From assembly GCA_964539415.1 (NCBI GenBank), contig CAZIID010000001.1:20995-84994 (forward strand): a stretch of DNA of 64,000 nucleotides, in the 5' to 3' direction. Positions 33,446-42,405 of this stretch are shown here, piece after piece; the stretch's first letter is position 1; the number at the start of each line of letters is the position of its first letter. Position numbers and translations under genes: made by a program. The stretch comes from CAYQFQ01 sp964539415 (GTDB lineage: Bacteria > Patescibacteriota > Minisyncoccia > Phycocordibacterales > GWA1-40-21). Under the pieces are notes generated by a model. It did not search any database and was not told where the DNA came from. It was given only the letters and a program-made list of their open reading frames with translations.

Positions 33446-36286
33446 ATGAAAAAACAAAACAAAATAATCTTTTCTTTTCTAGTTTCTATCATCCTATTTT
33501 TGGGATTTAGTTTTTCAAATACTTATGCCGCTACTTTGTATTTTAATAATAACACAGGAGATGGTACTTGGGATACTTCTGAAAATTGGTGGAGCGATGT
33601 ATCAATGCAGACCCCCGCTGGATCAATTCCAAGTAATGGAGACGCTGTCTACATTGCCGCAGATATTTGCACAGGACCATCTCAGACTGTAAATCTGGAC
33701 CATGTATATGTGGCTGATGAAAGTACTGGAGGAGGAAACTTTACTGTTAATTTGTCGAATGCTGTGAGTGATGTCACTTTTAATAATGGTTCCTATAATT
33801 ACTACGGCAGCGCGATTACTGGAAATGTTACTTTTACCGGCAGTTCTTATCCATTTAATCCTATAAGCCAAGACTTCTTCTACGGAGGCTCTGTGACTGG
33901 TTCAGTAACCTTTACGGCAGACAATGTCACTTTTACTATCGGGGATGGCCAATACTGGAATATGGACACTTCTTCGTGGATTTTTACAGGAGTAGGTACA
34001 CCAACGTGGATTTTTAATGGAGGAACTTTAAACAGTACAACTATTAATGGTAATGCTATTTTTAATTTTGGTTCTTATAGTTATTCTTCGAAAGTGGATG
34101 GTAATGCTACATTTACTGGAACTTCATATTCAAATGATCCGACAGGAGTTGATATGCAAGTTAATGGTTCGGGTGTTACTGGAACCGTAACCTTCACCGG
34201 GGATAATGTAACTTTTTCAGTCAGTAACTTTGTATGGCAGACTGAGGCGTCATCATGGATTTTTACAGGAGAAGGGACACCCACCTGGACCTTTGAAAGT
34301 GGGTCAGATTTAAATTATGGAACGATACATGGTAATGCCGTTTTTAAGGCTGGTTCAATTTTTAGTTACGGAACCGTAGTAGGTGATGTCACTTTTTACG
34401 GAAGTTCACAAAATGGAAATAGAATAGAAGGTAGTGCGATCTTTAATGGAAGTTCATATTTAAACGACCCGACAAGGGATCCCAATGTGGGAAGTTCGGC
34501 GGGAATCACCGGGACAGTTACTTTTACAGGGAATAATGTCACTTTTACATTAGAAAGTGAGCATACTTGGGATTCGGACACATCATCATGGATTTTTACA
34601 GGTAGTGGTGCTCCTCTATTAATAAACGAAAGTTCGATAAATGGCGGAACTTTTTTTATCCCGATTAGAAATGATAACACTATAGAAGGTGGAATATTTC
34701 ATGGTTCGATAACAAATAATAATTATATATATAATGGCAGTTTTTATTCCCTCGTAACAAACAATGGAACAATTTACGGTGGATCATTTTGTCAGTCTCA
34801 GGCCGAAACAGGCGGTTCAATAGAGGATTATAACGGAGTTACTTTTGGAATAAGCAACCCTCTCTGTTACAACACTCCCACTTCCATCATTGTTAATTCT
34901 CCAACAAATCTTTCCGTCCTTTCTTCGTGGTCCCCATCAATCTCTTTCACTGGCTCTCCAACAACGTGTAAATATAAAATGGACAGTGATGACTATGTAA
35001 CACTTGATTGTAATTCCATGTCTATTCCTACACCAACTGAGTGGCCACACTTACTTACTGTGACAGCAGAAAGTCCATATGGTGGATCTACTTCAACAAT
35101 CTCTTTTATCTTCTCTACTCTACTTGGTAATTTCACAGGTTCTCTCTCACCAATCGCATTACCTGCACCAACTCACCACACACTTGGAGACATATACAAC
35201 GTAATAGTAGAGGGAACACCATCAGAGACAAATGATCATACTCTCTCAACTACTACAACTCCTACAGCAACCACCACACACTCAACAAGTGAGATATACG
35301 CACGTCTTGCAAACCTTATTGATGCATCAACTATCAAATCAGGAGTAACATACCTTGGTGTCACAGGAGGAGGAGAGACACCAGAGCCAATTGAGATTAT
35401 ACCAACATCACTTACACCACTTCTCACACCAAATGACAGAACAGGTTTCTCTCTTGAAGATATATACCAACTCGTAAAGAACAATGTAAGAGTTACTTCA
35501 TCAACTCATGATATTACAAACTCGTCCACTGTCGGTCTAACTCAACATTCTATTGAAGATATCTATAGAACTCTTACTGCTCTGATACAGCCGGGGAATG
35601 TTTTACTTGGAGAGAGTTATTTGGGGGTGGAGGGAGCTTATGATCCAAGACCGATTGCACAGTGGAAGATGAATGATAATGCTGGGTCTACAACAGTCCT
35701 AGACAGTTCAGGAAATGGACTTGACGGAACTGCAATACAGAATACGAGTGTTATTCATGCGACGGGTGTTGTGGGCGGGGCGTTGAGTTTTGATGGTGTG
35801 AGTGACACTGTATCAATAAATAATTTTACTATGGATGCAGATTGGTCAATTGATGGTTGGATTAAACCGACGATTAATCAAGTTGGTGCGATAATTTCAC
35901 AATCAACTGATAGTAATAACAATGCGGTCATATTTCTCCAAGGTGCCAATAATGGAGAACTAACATTTTATGTTAATTCAGAGGGAAATAACGTCGTAAA
36001 CGTTGCTTCTGCTGGAGGATTTAATTTGAATGAGTGGAAGCATTTTGTTTTAGCTTATGATGGAATTGATTATCATTTTTATATTAATGGTGTTGAAGGG
36101 ACTACTGTGTATAATAATGCTCAGTCGTGGGGTAGTTATAGTGGAAACTTGGTTCTAGGACATCGTGATATGGATGATAGTTACTATTTTGGTGGTTTAA
36201 TGGACGATGTAAGAGTCTATAACAGAGCTTTATCACAAGAAGAAATCAGTGCACTCTATAATTCAGGTAACGGAACAGAGAATTAA
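33446..36286 (+). CDS. Giant exported repeat protein with C-terminal LamG domain (paralogue 2)
   Basis: 946 residues with the same plan as the gene at 25772. A signal peptide (IIFSFLVSIILFLGFSFS) leads to TWDTSENWWSD and then a beta-solenoid region (about 90-470), whose units differ from paralogue 1 (SWIFTGxGTPTW, TGTVTFTGDNVTF). A closely similar module follows (GSFCQSQAETGG, LIDASTIKSGVTYLGVTG, SLEDIYQLVKNNVRVTSSTH, YLGVEGAY). A LamG domain forms the C-terminus (MNDNAGSTTVLDSSGNGLDG, GGLMDDVRVYNRALSQEE). It is a likely adhesin or carbohydrate-binding surface protein. The 3' halves of the two genes match closely also in DNA. Confidence 0.75.
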   Translation: MKKQNKIIFSFLVSIILFLGFSFSNTYAATLYFNNNTGDGTWDTSENWWSDVSMQTPAGSIPSNGDAVYIAADICTGPSQTVNLDHVYVADESTGGGNFTVNLSNAVSDVTFNNGSYNYYGSAITGNVTFTGSSYPFNPISQDFFYGGSVTGSVTFTADNVTFTIGDGQYWNMDTSSWIFTGVGTPTWIFNGGTLNSTTINGNAIFNFGSYSYSSKVDGNATFTGTSYSNDPTGVDMQVNGSGVTGTVTFTGDNVTFSVSNFVWQTEASSWIFTGEGTPTWTFESGSDLNYGTIHGNAVFKAGSIFSYGTVVGDVTFYGSSQNGNRIEGSAIFNGSSYLNDPTRDPNVGSSAGITGTVTFTGNNVTFTLESEHTWDSDTSSWIFTGSGAPLLINESSINGGTFFIPIRNDNTIEGGIFHGSITNNNYIYNGSFYSLVTNNGTIYGGSFCQSQAETGGSIEDYNGVTFGISNPLCYNTPTSIIVNSPTNLSVLSSWSPSISFTGSPTTCKYKMDSDDYVTLDCNSMSIPTPTEWPHLLTVTAESPYGGSTSTISFIFSTLLGNFTGSLSPIALPAPTHHTLGDIYNVIVEGTPSETNDHTLSTTTTPTATTTHSTSEIYARLANLIDASTIKSGVTYLGVTGGGETPEPIEIIPTSLTPLLTPNDRTGFSLEDIYQLVKNNVRVTSSTHDITNSSTVGLTQHSIEDIYRTLTALIQPGNVLLGESYLGVEGAYDPRPIAQWKMNDNAGSTTVLDSSGNGLDGTAIQNTSVIHATGVVGGALSFDGVSDTVSINNFTMDADWSIDGWIKPTINQVGAIISQSTDSNNNAVIFLQGANNGELTFYVNSEGNNVVNVASAGGFNLNEWKHFVLAYDGIDYHFYINGVEGTTVYNNAQSWGSYSGNLVLGHRDMDDSYYFGGLMDDVRVYNRALSQEEISALYNSGNGTEN

Positions 36287-36296
36287 AATATCTTTA

Positions 36297-36338
36297 AAAC
36301 ACCCCACAGGAAGCTCTGTTTTTCTGTGGGGTATTTTT
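36297..36338 (+). terminator. Terminator of the second surface protein gene
   Basis: ACCCCACAG and CTGTGGGGT pair around a 14-base loop and are followed by TTTTTCTTTT. Confidence 0.8.
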
Positions 36339-36350
36339 CTTTTAGTTTGT

Positions 36351-36356
36351 TATAAT
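36351..36356 (+). promoter_or_regulatory. -10 box of polA
   Basis: TATAAT with 7 bases to ATG 36364; leaderless start predicted. Confidence 0.6.
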
Positions 36357-36363
36357 ACCTAAT

Positions 36364-38766
36364 ATGGCAGATAAAAAAGAGAACAAAAAACTAGTACTAC
36401 TCGATGTTCATGCAATCATCCATCGCGCATATCACGCACTTCCTGATTTTGCGACTAGTAAGGGAGAACCAACCGGTGCGCTTTATGGTCTCTCGACAAT
36501 GTTGCTTAAAATTATCTCTGACATAAAACCAGACTACATTGTCGCGTGTTATGACTTACCAAAACCGACTTATAGGCATGAGGCTTATAAAGACTACAAA
36601 GCTGGTAGAGCAAAAGCAGATGATGAACTCGTATCACAGCTTAAAAAGTCATACGACATTTTTAAAGCTTTTGATATTCCAGTTTATTCAAAAGAAGGTT
36701 TTGAAGCTGATGATATGATAGGAACGATCGTTGAACAAGGTAAGAAAGATAAAAACCTAGATATTGTTATTGCTTCGGGAGATATGGACACTCTCCAACT
36801 TGTAGAAGGGGATAAAGTGAAAGTATATACACTTAAGAAGGGGATTAAAGATACGATTGTCTATAACGAAAAAGCAGTTGAAGAAAGATTTGGTTTTTCA
36901 GCAAGACTTTTGCCAGACTATAAAGGGCTTCGTGGTGACCCATCTGATAATATTATCGGCATAAAAGGAATTGGTGAAAAGACAGCGAGTGAACTAATAC
37001 AGAAATTTGGTTCAATTGAAGAAATATATAAAACACTCAAAAAAGATAGAAAGAAACTTTTGGATGCTGGGGTGAAAGAACGAATCGTTGGACTTCTTGA
37101 AACAAATGAAGAGGAGGCTCTATTCTCAAAAATGCTTGGAACTATAAGGCGAGATGCACCAATAGATTTTGTATTGCCAGAAAAAACATGGAAAGAAGGA
37201 TTGGATTTTGAAAAAATAAATAATGTCTGGGTAGAACTTGAGTTTAGAACGTTAGGTTCAAGGCTTAAAACTGTACTAGGTGAAAAAGTTTCAATTGATG
37301 TTGATAACTCAGATGATTTGGTGGCGACGCTACCAAATAAAGAGAGCTTGGGAGCCTCGCTTCCAAGTGAGAAAATTGCTGAACTTTCTGTAATACTCTG
37401 GTTAATTAACTCTACAATCACAACTCCTAAACTTGAAGATATATATAATTTTACAAAGACAAAAGATGGAGTTTCTGCGGAGAAGATTTTGTTGGATGAG
37501 ATAAAAAATAAGGGGCTTTCTGAAGTTTGGGAAAAAATTGAAAAGCCGTTACTTCCAATAATAGTAGAAATGAAAGTGAATGGAATAAAAGTAGATTCAA
37601 ATGCACTCGTAGCACTTTCAAAAGAGTATCATGAAAAACTGTCTGAGCTTGAAAGAAAAATCTGGGAATTGTCTGGTGTAGTTTTTAATATAAATTCTCC
37701 AAAACAGCTTGGTGAAGTTTTGTTTACAAAGCTTGGACTAAAGCCAAAGAATCAAAAGAAGACAAGTAGTGGAGCAATGTCTACAAAAGAATCTGAACTA
37801 GAAAAAATGCGTGATTTACATCCTGTGATACCTTTTATTTTTGAACATAGAGAATTACAAAAACTTCTTTCTACTTATATAGATGTAATACCAAGTCTAC
37901 TAGACGAAAAACAGAGACTTCATGCAACTTTCTTGCAAGCAGGAACAACGACAGGAAGAATGGCATCAAGTGAGCCAAATTTGCAAAACATTCCGATTAG
38001 AAGTGATCTAGGTAAAAATATAAGGAAGGCATTTATTGCAGAGAAAGGTTTTAAACTTGTTGCTTTTGATTATTCACAAGTTGAACTGAGAATTGCGGCT
38101 TTTCTTTCTGGTGATAAAAAACTTATAGATATTTTTAAAAAAGGGGAAGATGTTCATACTGCTGTAGCCTCTGAAGTTTTTAATGTTCCACTTGATGCTG
38201 TAGATAAAGAAATGAGAAGAAGAGCAAAGATAATAAACTTTGGAATAATGTATGGAATGGGAGTAAACGCATTGAAACAAAATCTAGGTACTGACAGAAA
38301 AGAAGCACAGATATTTTATGATGAATATTTTAAAAAGTTTGAAGGATTAGCAAAATATCTTGATAACACAAAAGCAAATGCACAAAGAAAAGGGTATACG
38401 GAAACATTTTTTGGTAGAAGAAGATATTTTGAAGGTTTACAATCTAAGTTGCCTTTTATAAAGGCGATGGCAGAGAGGATGGCTATCAATGCGCCAATTC
38501 AAGGTACAGAAGCCGACTTAGTGAAACTTGCGATGGTTGAGGTGGATAAATATTTGGAAGGGCAAAAATTGAAAAATAAGGTGAAGATACTTTTGCAGGT
38601 TCATGATGAACTAGTTTATGAAATTTCAGAAGATGTTATCGGAACAGTTGTAAATAATATTAAAAAAATAATGGAAGGTCTGATTCCGCCAGAAAAAGTA
38701 TCAGGAATTGTATGTAAAACAACCATTGAAGTGGGGGATAACTGGCTAGAAATGGAGGAGATTTAG
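36364..38766 (+). CDS. polA: DNA polymerase I, without a recognisable proofreading domain
   Basis: 800 residues against about 930 in E. coli. The N-terminal 5' nuclease domain is complete (LLDVHAIIHRAYHAL, EADDMIG, ASGDMDTLQL, GIKGIGEKTASEL). The region between about 300 and 400 is too short for a 3'-5' exonuclease domain and no DxE exonuclease motif is seen. The polymerase domain is complete: motif A VAFDYSQVELRIAAFLSG, motif B RRRAKIINFGIMYGMG, motif C LLQVHDELVYE. PolA fills gaps and removes RNA primers. Two REP-like palindromes (37316-37367) are translated in the short linker as LVATLPNK and SLGASLPSE. Confidence 0.95.
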   Translation: MADKKENKKLVLLDVHAIIHRAYHALPDFATSKGEPTGALYGLSTMLLKIISDIKPDYIVACYDLPKPTYRHEAYKDYKAGRAKADDELVSQLKKSYDIFKAFDIPVYSKEGFEADDMIGTIVEQGKKDKNLDIVIASGDMDTLQLVEGDKVKVYTLKKGIKDTIVYNEKAVEERFGFSARLLPDYKGLRGDPSDNIIGIKGIGEKTASELIQKFGSIEEIYKTLKKDRKKLLDAGVKERIVGLLETNEEEALFSKMLGTIRRDAPIDFVLPEKTWKEGLDFEKINNVWVELEFRTLGSRLKTVLGEKVSIDVDNSDDLVATLPNKESLGASLPSEKIAELSVILWLINSTITTPKLEDIYNFTKTKDGVSAEKILLDEIKNKGLSEVWEKIEKPLLPIIVEMKVNGIKVDSNALVALSKEYHEKLSELERKIWELSGVVFNINSPKQLGEVLFTKLGLKPKNQKKTSSGAMSTKESELEKMRDLHPVIPFIFEHRELQKLLSTYIDVIPSLLDEKQRLHATFLQAGTTTGRMASSEPNLQNIPIRSDLGKNIRKAFIAEKGFKLVAFDYSQVELRIAAFLSGDKKLIDIFKKGEDVHTAVASEVFNVPLDAVDKEMRRRAKIINFGIMYGMGVNALKQNLGTDRKEAQIFYDEYFKKFEGLAKYLDNTKANAQRKGYTETFFGRRRYFEGLQSKLPFIKAMAERMAINAPIQGTEADLVKLAMVEVDKYLEGQKLKNKVKILLQVHDELVYEISEDVIGTVVNNIKKIMEGLIPPEKVSGIVCKTTIEVGDNWLEMEEI
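37316..37338. repeat. REP-like palindrome inside polA
   Basis: 23 bases with arms ATTTGGT and ACCAAAT around GGCGACGCT. It is nearly identical to the palindrome in the transposase gene (1469-1491). It is in frame and lies in the linker after the 5' nuclease domain. Confidence 0.75.
37347..37367. repeat. Second REP-like palindrome inside polA
   Basis: 21 bases, arms CTTGGGAGC and GCTTCCAAG (one G-T wobble) around CTC, starting eight bases after the first. The paired arrangement resembles a tandem REP/BIME unit. Confidence 0.6.
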
Positions 38767-38797
38767 AAAGCTAAAATAGTATAAGAAATTAGTATAA

Positions 38798-39028
38798 GCC
38801 TGCCTGCGCAGGCAGGTATGAGAAAGAACTGGATTGCCACGTTCGGAATACCTCACTCGCAAAGACGGAGCAGGGCTTCTTCTGTCATTGCGAGCGAAGC
38901 GTGGCAATCCATCTTCTCTGTCATCCCAGACTTGTTTACTCCGTGAAATTTCATAGTATTTCAACTGGGGATCTGGGATCCAGGATTTTATCAACAAACT
39001 TTGGATTCCCGCTTGCGCGGGAATGACA
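38798..39028. repeat. Compound array of dispersed palindromic repeats
   Basis: The polA-tig gap holds several repeats in series: CCTGCCTGCGCAGGCAGG (about 38800-38817), GGATTGCCACG...ACTCGCAAAGACGGAG, CTGTCATTGCGAGCGAAGCG with TGGCAATCCA, a GTCATCCCAGACTTG...CTGGGATCCAGG pair enclosing the GTGAAATTTC/ATTTCAACTGGGG hairpin, and TGGATTCCCGCTTGCGCGGG. No gene lies here; a minus-strand open frame through it is a repeat translation. Confidence 0.7.
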
Positions 39029-39040
39029 AAAAATAAATTA

Positions 39041-39093
39041 AAAAACCGAGGTTAAACCTTTCTACAGACTTAAGGTTTAACCTCGGTTTTTTT
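39041..39093. terminator. Strong terminator of tig (bidirectional)
   Basis: AAAAACCGAGGTTAAACCTT pairs perfectly with AAGGTTTAACCTCGGTTTTT around a loop of about 11 bases; T-runs on both strands. Confidence 0.9.
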
Positions 39094-39100
39094 GTTCAGA

Positions 39101-40165
39101 CTAATTTTTCTGTGCTTCTAGAAAATCAAACACCATTTTGTTTATTAGATTTGATTCAACGTAAATTCTCACTCTGTCTATGGAAGCATCTTTGTATTGT
39201 TCCATAAGATGTTTAACTTCTGTTTCTACTTCTTCTTTTTTGGCTTCAATTTTTTCTGTGATTGCGATGTTGTGAACAATAACTTGTAGCTTAGCTCTTT
39301 TTTCAGCATCATCAGCCCATTCTTTTCTCAATTCTTCCCAAGTCTTTTTGATATGTTTTAGATAGTCTTCTGGTTTCATGCCCATTCTTGTGATGTCATC
39401 TTCGAACTGAGCTTGCATTTTGTTGAGTTCACTCAACACAAGAGCTTTTGGCATTTCTATTTTTGATTCTTTGATTATCTCTTCAATAATAGTAAGTTTT
39501 TTCTTATCTTGAGCCTTTTGCTCTTTTTCTTTCATTATTCCTTCTTTTATTTTATCTCTAAAATCTGCAATTGTTTTAAAATCACCAAGTTTTTTAACAA
39601 ACTCTTCATTTACTTCTGGCAGATCAAGCTTTTCTTCTTCAGAATGTTTTTCACCTTCTTTATGGGTATGGTTTTGTCTTGCCCACATAGCTCTTATTTC
39701 TTCTACAGTTTCATCTATTTGTTTTTCTTCTACTGTAATCTTTTCTGGAGTCTTTCCATTTTCTTTTACTGCAATTTTTTTGTAATCGCCAAGTTTTACT
39801 TCTGGCATTGTTGCAACACGAACCTTGAACTCAAGAGGGGAGCCAATAGCAATCTTTGATATGGAAACATCCGGTCTGCCGACAAAATTCGGAGCTTTCT
39901 CAGCTATTATTTCCATCGCACAGTCATTTATAGCAAGCTCTAGTGCCTCTTCAAGAAGCCCTAGCTCACCAATTTTTTCTAAAAGCATTTTTTCTGGAAC
40001 AAAGCCTTTTCTAAAGCCTGGCATTTCTGCTACTTCTTTCATTCTCTTGAGGGCCTTGTCTTTATAAGGTTTAATATCAGCTTCTTGTATTTCTACAGTT
40101 ATTTCAACTTCACAATCTGGGAGTTTCTTGCTGTCCTTTATCTCGTATATTTTTTTGTTTGTCAT
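39101..40165 (-). CDS. tig: Trigger factor, PPIase-less form
   Basis: 354 residues against about 430 in E. coli. Trigger factor is the ribosome-bound chaperone for new chains. The N-terminal ribosome-binding domain is recognisable, with the signature MPGFRKGFVPEKMLLEKIG. Where the FKBP-type PPIase domain is expected (after about 145) there is only a short polar, His-rich linker (NHTHKEGEKHSEEE). The C-terminal chaperone domain follows (LTIIEEIIKESKIEMPKALV onward). A TATAGA box lies 8 bases before the ATG. Confidence 0.9.
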   Translation of the reverse strand: MTNKKIYEIKDSKKLPDCEVEITVEIQEADIKPYKDKALKRMKEVAEMPGFRKGFVPEKMLLEKIGELGLLEEALELAINDCAMEIIAEKAPNFVGRPDVSISKIAIGSPLEFKVRVATMPEVKLGDYKKIAVKENGKTPEKITVEEKQIDETVEEIRAMWARQNHTHKEGEKHSEEEKLDLPEVNEEFVKKLGDFKTIADFRDKIKEGIMKEKEQKAQDKKKLTIIEEIIKESKIEMPKALVLSELNKMQAQFEDDITRMGMKPEDYLKHIKKTWEELRKEWADDAEKRAKLQVIVHNIAITEKIEAKKEEVETEVKHLMEQYKDASIDRVRIYVESNLINKMVFDFLEAQKN

Positions 40166-40217
40166 CCCAAGAGTCTATACGAAAATGAGCAAAAATGCAA
40201 AAATAATTTGAGTATAT

Positions 40218-40247
40218 AAAAAACACCGCGATTGGCGGTGTTTTTAA
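40218..40247 (-). terminator. Terminator after the small membrane protein gene
   Basis: AAAACACCGC and GCGGTGTTTTT form a hairpin with a five-base loop and T-runs, about 20 bases past the stop. Confidence 0.85.
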
Positions 40248-40267
40248 ATTGAATATTTGAGTGCCCT

Positions 40268-40513
40268 TCAGAGCGAGTTTATTTCCGCATCCAACTTATT
40301 TATATCCATTGATTTTGAATCCAATTCAATGGTTTTTATATCGTCAGCTTCATTGTTTATTTCTTGTAGGACAGTTGCTTGTTTCTCCACATTTATTTTT
40401 GATGTGAACATATAGAAAGCGCCAAAAAGTAGAACCACCATAACAATCAACGTACCCCAAAGTGCACCAGCTCCTCCTTTTGTTTGATTGTTTGTTGTTT
40501 CTTCTTTATTCAT
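40268..40513 (-). CDS. Small single-pass membrane protein, unknown function
   Basis: 81 residues. A polar Gly-rich N-terminus, one membrane helix (about 20-38, LWGTLIVMVVLLFGAFYMF) and an acidic C-terminal part predicted outside or coiled (LDSKSMDINKLDAEINSL). Its start overlaps the preceding gene's end by eight bases (ATGAATAA), so the two are translationally coupled and probably work together. No family is recognised. Confidence 0.55.
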   Translation of the reverse strand: MNKEETTNNQTKGGAGALWGTLIVMVVLLFGAFYMFTSKINVEKQATVLQEINNEADDIKTIELDSKSMDINKLDAEINSL

Positions 40514-41135
40514 CCTGATTTATATTATCTGTTGTTGAACTTGTGCTTATTTCTTCATCTATTTTGGTATCTTCTGGACCTTTTATGGATGATATTACTT
40601 CCGTTATGGAAGCTTGTGCAACCTTAATAGCTTCTTTTGTATTTTTTGTTTGTTCTTTAACTGCTTCTATACTTTCTTTTTTTGAATTTTTATTAAAATT
40701 GTCTGGAATAGTATCGGTCAATTTTACTAGTTCATTTTTTGCTAAAATAATATCTGAGTTTGCTTTTTCTAAAAGAACTTTTGCTTCTGCTATATCATCA
40801 CCAGCTATTTCAGTTTTTTCTATTCTTGAACTTACTCTTCTTGATAGGTTTTCTAGGTTTCTAATAGCAACTTCAAAATTTTTGAGTGTCTTTGTTTTTA
40901 AGCTTTCTTCTTCAACTTTCTGGAACTTTTGAATAATAGATTTTAACAAGCTAACTTTTTCTTCTTTTTTGTTTTCTACGGCCTGTTTCTTAACTTCTAC
41001 TTGTTCAATTTTTGCTTTTATTTCTTCTTTTTTTGCAGAAATAACGTCCTTTTTGTTGTTTAAGGTTTCTGCGTTAGCGAATGTATTGAAACATAGTGTG
41101 AGTGCTAGTATTGATGTAAATATTGTTGTTTTCAT
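40506..41135 (-). CDS. Exported coiled-coil protein, unknown function
   Basis: 209 residues from ATG 41135, which begins a clear signal peptide (MKTTIFTSILALTLCFNTFA-NA). The mature part is a Lys/Glu-rich coiled coil with two long helical regions, about 30-115 and 120-190 (AKKEEIKAKIEQVEVKKQAV, then IAEAKVLLEKANSDIILA), ending in an acidic Ser/Thr tail. The open frame extends upstream to 41267, but that part crosses the nusA terminator and is not coding. It forms an operon with the small membrane protein. A TATAGT box precedes the ATG by 9 bases. Confidence 0.55.
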   Translation of the reverse strand: MKTTIFTSILALTLCFNTFANAETLNNKKDVISAKKEEIKAKIEQVEVKKQAVENKKEEKVSLLKSIIQKFQKVEEESLKTKTLKNFEVAIRNLENLSRRVSSRIEKTEIAGDDIAEAKVLLEKANSDIILAKNELVKLTDTIPDNFNKNSKKESIEAVKEQTKNTKEAIKVAQASITEVISSIKGPEDTKIDEEISTSSTTDNINQDE

Positions 41136-41160
41136 AACAAAATAACTATAACACAGACTA

Positions 41161-41206
41161 AAGACAAATACAAAAACCGCCAGTTGGCGGTTTTTGTATT
41201 TGTCTT
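41161..41206. terminator. Terminator of nusA with long perfect arms
   Basis: AAAAACCGCC and GGCGGTTTTT with loop AGTT are extended outward to 21-bp perfect arms (from AAGACAAATAC to GTATTTGTCTT). It lies nine bases beyond the nusA stop and can act in both directions. Confidence 0.9.
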
Positions 41207-41214
41207 TTTTGGAA

Positions 41215-42405
41215 TTATTTTCCTGTCTCTTCTTCCTCAACAACTTCTTCAACGTATTCTCCTTCAATTGCGACGATATCTATTTTCCAACCAGTTAGTT
41301 TTGCTGCGAGGCGAACGTTTTGTCCTCCTTTTCCGATAGCAAGCGATTGCTGATCTTCTGCAACTTCAACAACTGCTTTCTTTTCTGTATTATTAACTGA
41401 AACAGAAAGTATTCTTGCAGGGGACAGGGAATCCTCAATAAACTTTGCAGGATCTTCTGACCAGGGAATAATATCTATCTTTTCTCCAGCAAGTTCACTC
41501 ATAACAGTAGAAACTCTAACTCCACGTTGTCCTACCATAGAACCAACTGGGTCAATATGTTCATCTTTTGAAGACACTGCAATCTTTGATCTTGATCCAG
41601 CCTCTCTTGCAATAGCTTTTATTTCAACTACTCCACCAGCGATCTCAGGAGCTTCTGTTTTGAATAACTCTTCTAAGAATTTTGGATGTGAACGAGAAAG
41701 TCTCAAAAATACGCCTTTAGGTGTCTCTTCAACTCTGTAAAGGTAACCTTTGATTCTTTCACCTGGCTTATATTTTTCACCTGGGAGCTGTTCTTCAAAA
41801 GGAAGTATCGCTGTAGCTCTACCCATATCAACAAAAAGATTTCCTCTTTCTAATCTTTGAACAGTACCAGAAACAATTTCTCCTTCTTTTTCTCCATATT
41901 CTTTGAATACAGAAACTTTTTCTGCTTCTCTGATTTTTTGGATAATAACTTGTTTTGCTGTTTGGGCTGCGATTCTTCCATAGTCGCTCTTTTCTTCAAG
42001 AGGGAAGACAAGCTCTTCACCAAGCTCTACACCTTTTTTGATTTTCTTAGCGTCTTCTAAAAAGATGTGATGTTCAGGATTGTAATATACTGGCTTGTTT
42101 GGATCATCTTCAACTCTTTCTTCTACATTAAACTTTTCTCTCTTTTGTTCTCTTTCTGGTTTCTCTTCAACTGCTTCACGAATAATAACGTTGTCTTTAT
42201 CAACAACGATTTTTACTTGGAAGAATTCTGCTTTACCAGAATTTAGATCAAGTTTTGCTTTTATTATTTGTCCTCTCTTTCCGTATTCTTTTTTATAGGC
42301 AGTAGCCAAAGCCATTTCAATAGCTTCAAACATTTTTTCTTTTGGAATACCTCTCTCTTGTTCCATTTGCTCTATAACCGAATTTATTACTTTTAGGTCT
42401 AACAT
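41215..42405 (-). CDS. nusA: Transcription elongation/termination factor NusA
   Basis: 396 residues from ATG 42405 (MLDLKVINSVIEQMEQERGI). NusA binds RNA polymerase, promotes pausing and intrinsic termination and takes part in antitermination. It has the N-terminal RNAP-binding domain, an S1 domain (GEIVSGTVQRLERGNLFVDM), KH1 (VGSMVGQRGVRVSTVMSELA) and KH2 (LAIGKGGQNVRLAAKLTGWK). The acidic C-terminal repeats of E. coli are absent, as in most bacteria. The frame is open to 42495, but that stretch covers the promoter and leader hairpin and is not coding. rimP is not adjacent. Confidence 0.95.
   Translation of the reverse strand: MLDLKVINSVIEQMEQERGIPKEKMFEAIEMALATAYKKEYGKRGQIIKAKLDLNSGKAEFFQVKIVVDKDNVIIREAVEEKPEREQKREKFNVEERVEDDPNKPVYYNPEHHIFLEDAKKIKKGVELGEELVFPLEEKSDYGRIAAQTAKQVIIQKIREAEKVSVFKEYGEKEGEIVSGTVQRLERGNLFVDMGRATAILPFEEQLPGEKYKPGERIKGYLYRVEETPKGVFLRLSRSHPKFLEELFKTEAPEIAGGVVEIKAIAREAGSRSKIAVSSKDEHIDPVGSMVGQRGVRVSTVMSELAGEKIDIIPWSEDPAKFIEDSLSPARILSVSVNNTEKKAVVEVAEDQQSLAIGKGGQNVRLAAKLTGWKIDIVAIEGEYVEEVVEEEETGK

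Noticed and set aside
36918..37421. Open frame of 167 codons on the minus strand inside polA
   Set aside because: Antisense to well-conserved polA motifs and low-complexity Ser/Phe composition; no start signals.
38746..38997. Minus-strand frame of 83 codons after polA
   Set aside because: Translation of the compound repeat array (FARNDR-type peptide), not a gene.
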